DNA of 9,080 nt from Prevotellaceae bacterium (GTDB taxonomy: Bacteria > Bacteroidota > Bacteroidia > Bacteroidales > UBA932), in assembly GCA_031254635.1 (NCBI GenBank), contig JAIRUB010000126.1, positions 1 to 9,080 of the forward strand, read 5' to 3'. Positions 7,071-9,080 of the stretch are shown one piece after another. A model generated the notes under the pieces. It made no database searches. It was not told where the DNA came from and worked only from the letters and a program-made list of their open reading frames with translations. A program made the translations under genes and the position numbers. Numbering within the stretch: position 1 is the stretch's first letter; each line of letters begins with the position of its first letter.

Positions 7071-9080
7071 ACGCTTGTCGAAACGGAAAAAGCGATGGCT
7101 AACGGCAGGAATCCTACTCTTCGTGGGGTTCCTGCTCTTGCCTTCCTCCTTTGATAAGGAGCCCATGTCAACAGTTATAGAAAGCGTTGACGGCTATCTG
7201 CTGGGCGCTAAAATCGCTGCCGATGGGCAATGGCGTTTCCCTGCCGAAGGCAGGCTTCCCGACAAATATGCCAAAGCCTTGGTAGCTTTTGAGGATAGAC
7301 GCTTTTTCTGGCATCCGGGCATTGACCCCATATCTGTTGGCCGCGCTTTGTGGACAAATATCCGCAAGGGAAAGGTGGTGGAAGGCGGAAGCACCATTTC
7401 TATGCAAACGGTGCGCTTGATGCGTAAAGGCAAGTCGCGCACTATTTTTGAGAAGATGATTGAGGCGACGCTGGCCTTGCGTTTGGAATTTCGTTATTCA
7501 AAACAAGAAATTCTTTCCCTGTATGCCCGTCATGCGCCTTTCGGAGGTAATGTGGTAGGCATTGATGCTGCGGCCTGGCGCTACTTTGGCCGTCCTGCTG
7601 CAGATTTGTCCTGGGCAGAGGCAGCTATGTTAGCAGTGTTGCCGAATACGCCCTCGCTAATTCATCCGGGACGCAATCGCGAAGCCTTGCTCAATAAGCG
7701 GAACGCCTTGCTGCACCAATTGTGCGCTAAGGGCTGTTTCAGCGCCGACGACTTGCCCTTGTATTGCGCAGAAGCCTTACCCGACAAGCCCCTGCCTTTG
7801 CCCACCGATGCGCCGCACCTCTTGGAACGCTTAGCGCAAACCAATAGCGGTGAAAATATTTCTACCACTATCCGTTATCATTTGCAGCAACGTGCAGTGG
7901 AGGTGGTTAACCGACATGCTATGCACCAAAGCGGTAATAATGTCAGTAATGTAGCGGCTATTATCATAGAAAACGAAACCGGCCGCGTGCTGGCCTACGT
8001 TGGGAATGTTACCGGCCGCGCCAATAACGAGCAAGGCGAAAAGGTGGATATCATCACAGCGCCACGCAGTACGGGCAGTATTATCAAACCTTTCCTCTAT
8101 GCGGCCATGCTTGATGAGGGTACGCTCTTGCCTGCTATGCTCTTGCCCGATATTCCTACTTACATTAATGGTTTTATACCGCAGAATTATAGTAAGACTT
8201 ATGACGGTGCCGTTCCGGCACATGCTGCTTTGGAGCGTTCGTTGAATATTCCTGCGGTGTTGTTGTTGCAGGAATATGGCGTAGAACGTTTTCATCTTTT
8301 ATTACGGAAGATGGGTTTTTCTACCGTTGTTTACGAGCCTTCGCACTATGGATTGTCGTTGGTATTGGGAGGGGCGGAGGCTAAGCTTTGGGACGTGTCG
8401 AACGCCTACGCTGCTATGGCGCGCACGATGAACCGCTTTGCTTCTCGCAGCGGACAATACAGCAGCGCTGATTGGCAAATGCCTTTTTTTAATCTTAAAG
8501 ATAGCTCTTTGCAACAGCCTCGCGATTATAAGCTAACCCCTGATGCTATAATCAGCGCTGCGGCTTGTTGGCAGGTGTTAAATTCACTTGCTGAAGTAAA
8601 TCGTCCGGAGGGTGAGGGGGAGTGGCGGCGTTTTCCATCCTCGCGCAAGGTGGCTTGGAAAACCGGCACCAGCTACGGCAACCGCGATGCCTGGGCGGTA
8701 GGCACCACGCCGCTTTATACAGTGGGTGTGTGGGTAGGCAATGCCTCCGGCGAGGGCCGTCCGATGCTCACCGGCGTTACTGCGGCGGCGCCCGTGCTGT
8801 TCGACCTGTTTAACATTTTGCCGCCTACCGGCTGGTTCCGCCAGCCTTATGACGAGATGACGCAGGTGTTGCTGTGCCGCCAAAGCGGACACCGCGCCAC
8901 TCCCTTGTGCGCCGATGCCGATACAGCTTGGATTTTGAATGCCGCTTTGGAAAGCCGTCCCTGCCCATATCATATACAGGTACATTTAGACCGCACAGGC
9001 AAGTACAGGGTAACCAGCGAGTGCGAAGACCCACACAGGATGATTAGCCGGTCGTGGTTTGTGCTGCCGCCGGCGCAGGA
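7033..9080 (+). CDS. pbpC: Penicillin-binding protein 1C, bifunctional peptidoglycan synthase (3' end beyond window)
   Basis: Role: a class A PBP that polymerises lipid II into glycan strands (GT51 domain) and carries a transpeptidase-type domain, anchored in the inner membrane with its catalytic parts in the periplasm. Seen: a basic cytoplasmic tail (KRLSKRKKR, residues 13-21) and one membrane helix at about 22-37. GT51 motifs: E87-D-R-R-F with HPG, GGSTISMQ 118-125, E144 in KMIEATLAL, then SKQEILSLY. Transpeptidase motifs: S349-I-I-K352, S403-L-N405 and KTGT 543-546. A BiPBP_C-type tail begins near 615 (CRQSGHRA, CPYH, then SWFVLPP). All catalytic residues are present. The frame is clean for 682 codons and runs off the edge; about 90-100 residues should be missing. 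Start: ATG 7033 overlaps the upstream gene by 38 bp and keeps the basic tail. ATG 7018 (five codons longer) and TTG 7075 (just after the upstream stop) are alternatives, while ATG 7165 would delete the membrane anchor. No Shine-Dalgarno distinguishes them. The overlap suggests translational coupling with the alpha-2-macroglobulin gene. Confidence 0.94.
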   Translation, partial: MPTLQAKKWKFIKRLSKRKKRWLTAGILLFVGFLLLPSSFDKEPMSTVIESVDGYLLGAKIAADGQWRFPAEGRLPDKYAKALVAFEDRRFFWHPGIDPISVGRALWTNIRKGKVVEGGSTISMQTVRLMRKGKSRTIFEKMIEATLALRLEFRYSKQEILSLYARHAPFGGNVVGIDAAAWRYFGRPAADLSWAEAAMLAVLPNTPSLIHPGRNREALLNKRNALLHQLCAKGCFSADDLPLYCAEALPDKPLPLPTDAPHLLERLAQTNSGENISTTIRYHLQQRAVEVVNRHAMHQSGNNVSNVAAIIIENETGRVLAYVGNVTGRANNEQGEKVDIITAPRSTGSIIKPFLYAAMLDEGTLLPAMLLPDIPTYINGFIPQNYSKTYDGAVPAHAALERSLNIPAVLLLQEYGVERFHLLLRKMGFSTVVYEPSHYGLSLVLGGAEAKLWDVSNAYAAMARTMNRFASRSGQYSSADWQMPFFNLKDSSLQQPRDYKLTPDAIISAAACWQVLNSLAEVNRPEGEGEWRRFPSSRKVAWKTGTSYGNRDAWAVGTTPLYTVGVWVGNASGEGRPMLTGVTAAAPVLFDLFNILPPTGWFRQPYDEMTQVLLCRQSGHRATPLCADADTAWILNAALESRPCPYHIQVHLDRTGKYRVTSECEDPHRMISRSWFVLPPAQ

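Noticed and set aside
7165..7167. ATG 7165 as the pbpC start
   Set aside because: It would remove the basic tail and the membrane helix that precede the GT51 domain in this family.
7831..8295. 154-codon minus-strand frame
   Set aside because: It is antisense to the PbpC transpeptidase region, whose frame carries clear catalytic motifs; the reverse translation has none.

Overview
The window looks like a chromosomal segment of a Bacteroidota species. Three things support this: a Bacteroidota-type promoter (TAnnTTTG -7 element) upstream of the main gene, start codons without Shine-Dalgarno sequences, and an alpha-2-macroglobulin lipoprotein and PbpC of the kind found in that phylum. Genus cannot be set from the sequence. 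All genes seen lie on the + strand.

Layout. (1) Bases 1-111 are non-coding and repeat-rich, with a 34-bp perfect palindrome and a 21-bp direct repeat whose copies start 40 bp apart. (2) Bases 112-1164 are an AT-rich open frame that I read as the C-terminal two thirds or so of an ApeA-like HEPN anti-phage protein. The HEPN motif (R-x4-H) is intact, but the N-terminus and any ATG start are missing; the frame opens exactly where the second direct repeat ends, so this is probably a decayed or rearranged defence gene. (3) Bases 1165-1556 are intergenic, with a second 40-bp-spaced repeat pair around the palindrome TCGCGCGA, a helically phased TAACTAC array, and a probable promoter. (4) Bases 1557-7070 encode an 1837-residue bacterial alpha-2-macroglobulin lipoprotein with an intact CLEQ thioester motif. 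(5) Bases 7033-9080 encode penicillin-binding protein 1C (PbpC), running off the right edge with 682 codons visible. It overlaps the previous stop by about 38 bp.

How the genes work together. The last two genes form the widely conserved alpha-2-macroglobulin/pbpC pair. The lipoprotein is thought to trap proteases that get past the outer membrane, and the bifunctional PbpC is thought to repair peptidoglycan at the same kind of breach. The overlap suggests co-transcription and translational coupling from the promoter near 1483-1490. The ApeA-like fragment is unrelated in function, visibly AT-richer, and flanked by repeats, so it looks like accessory DNA inserted upstream of a core operon.

Novelty. 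I see no clearly new system. The points most worth a second look are the truncated ApeA-like gene and the unusual repeats on both sides of it.
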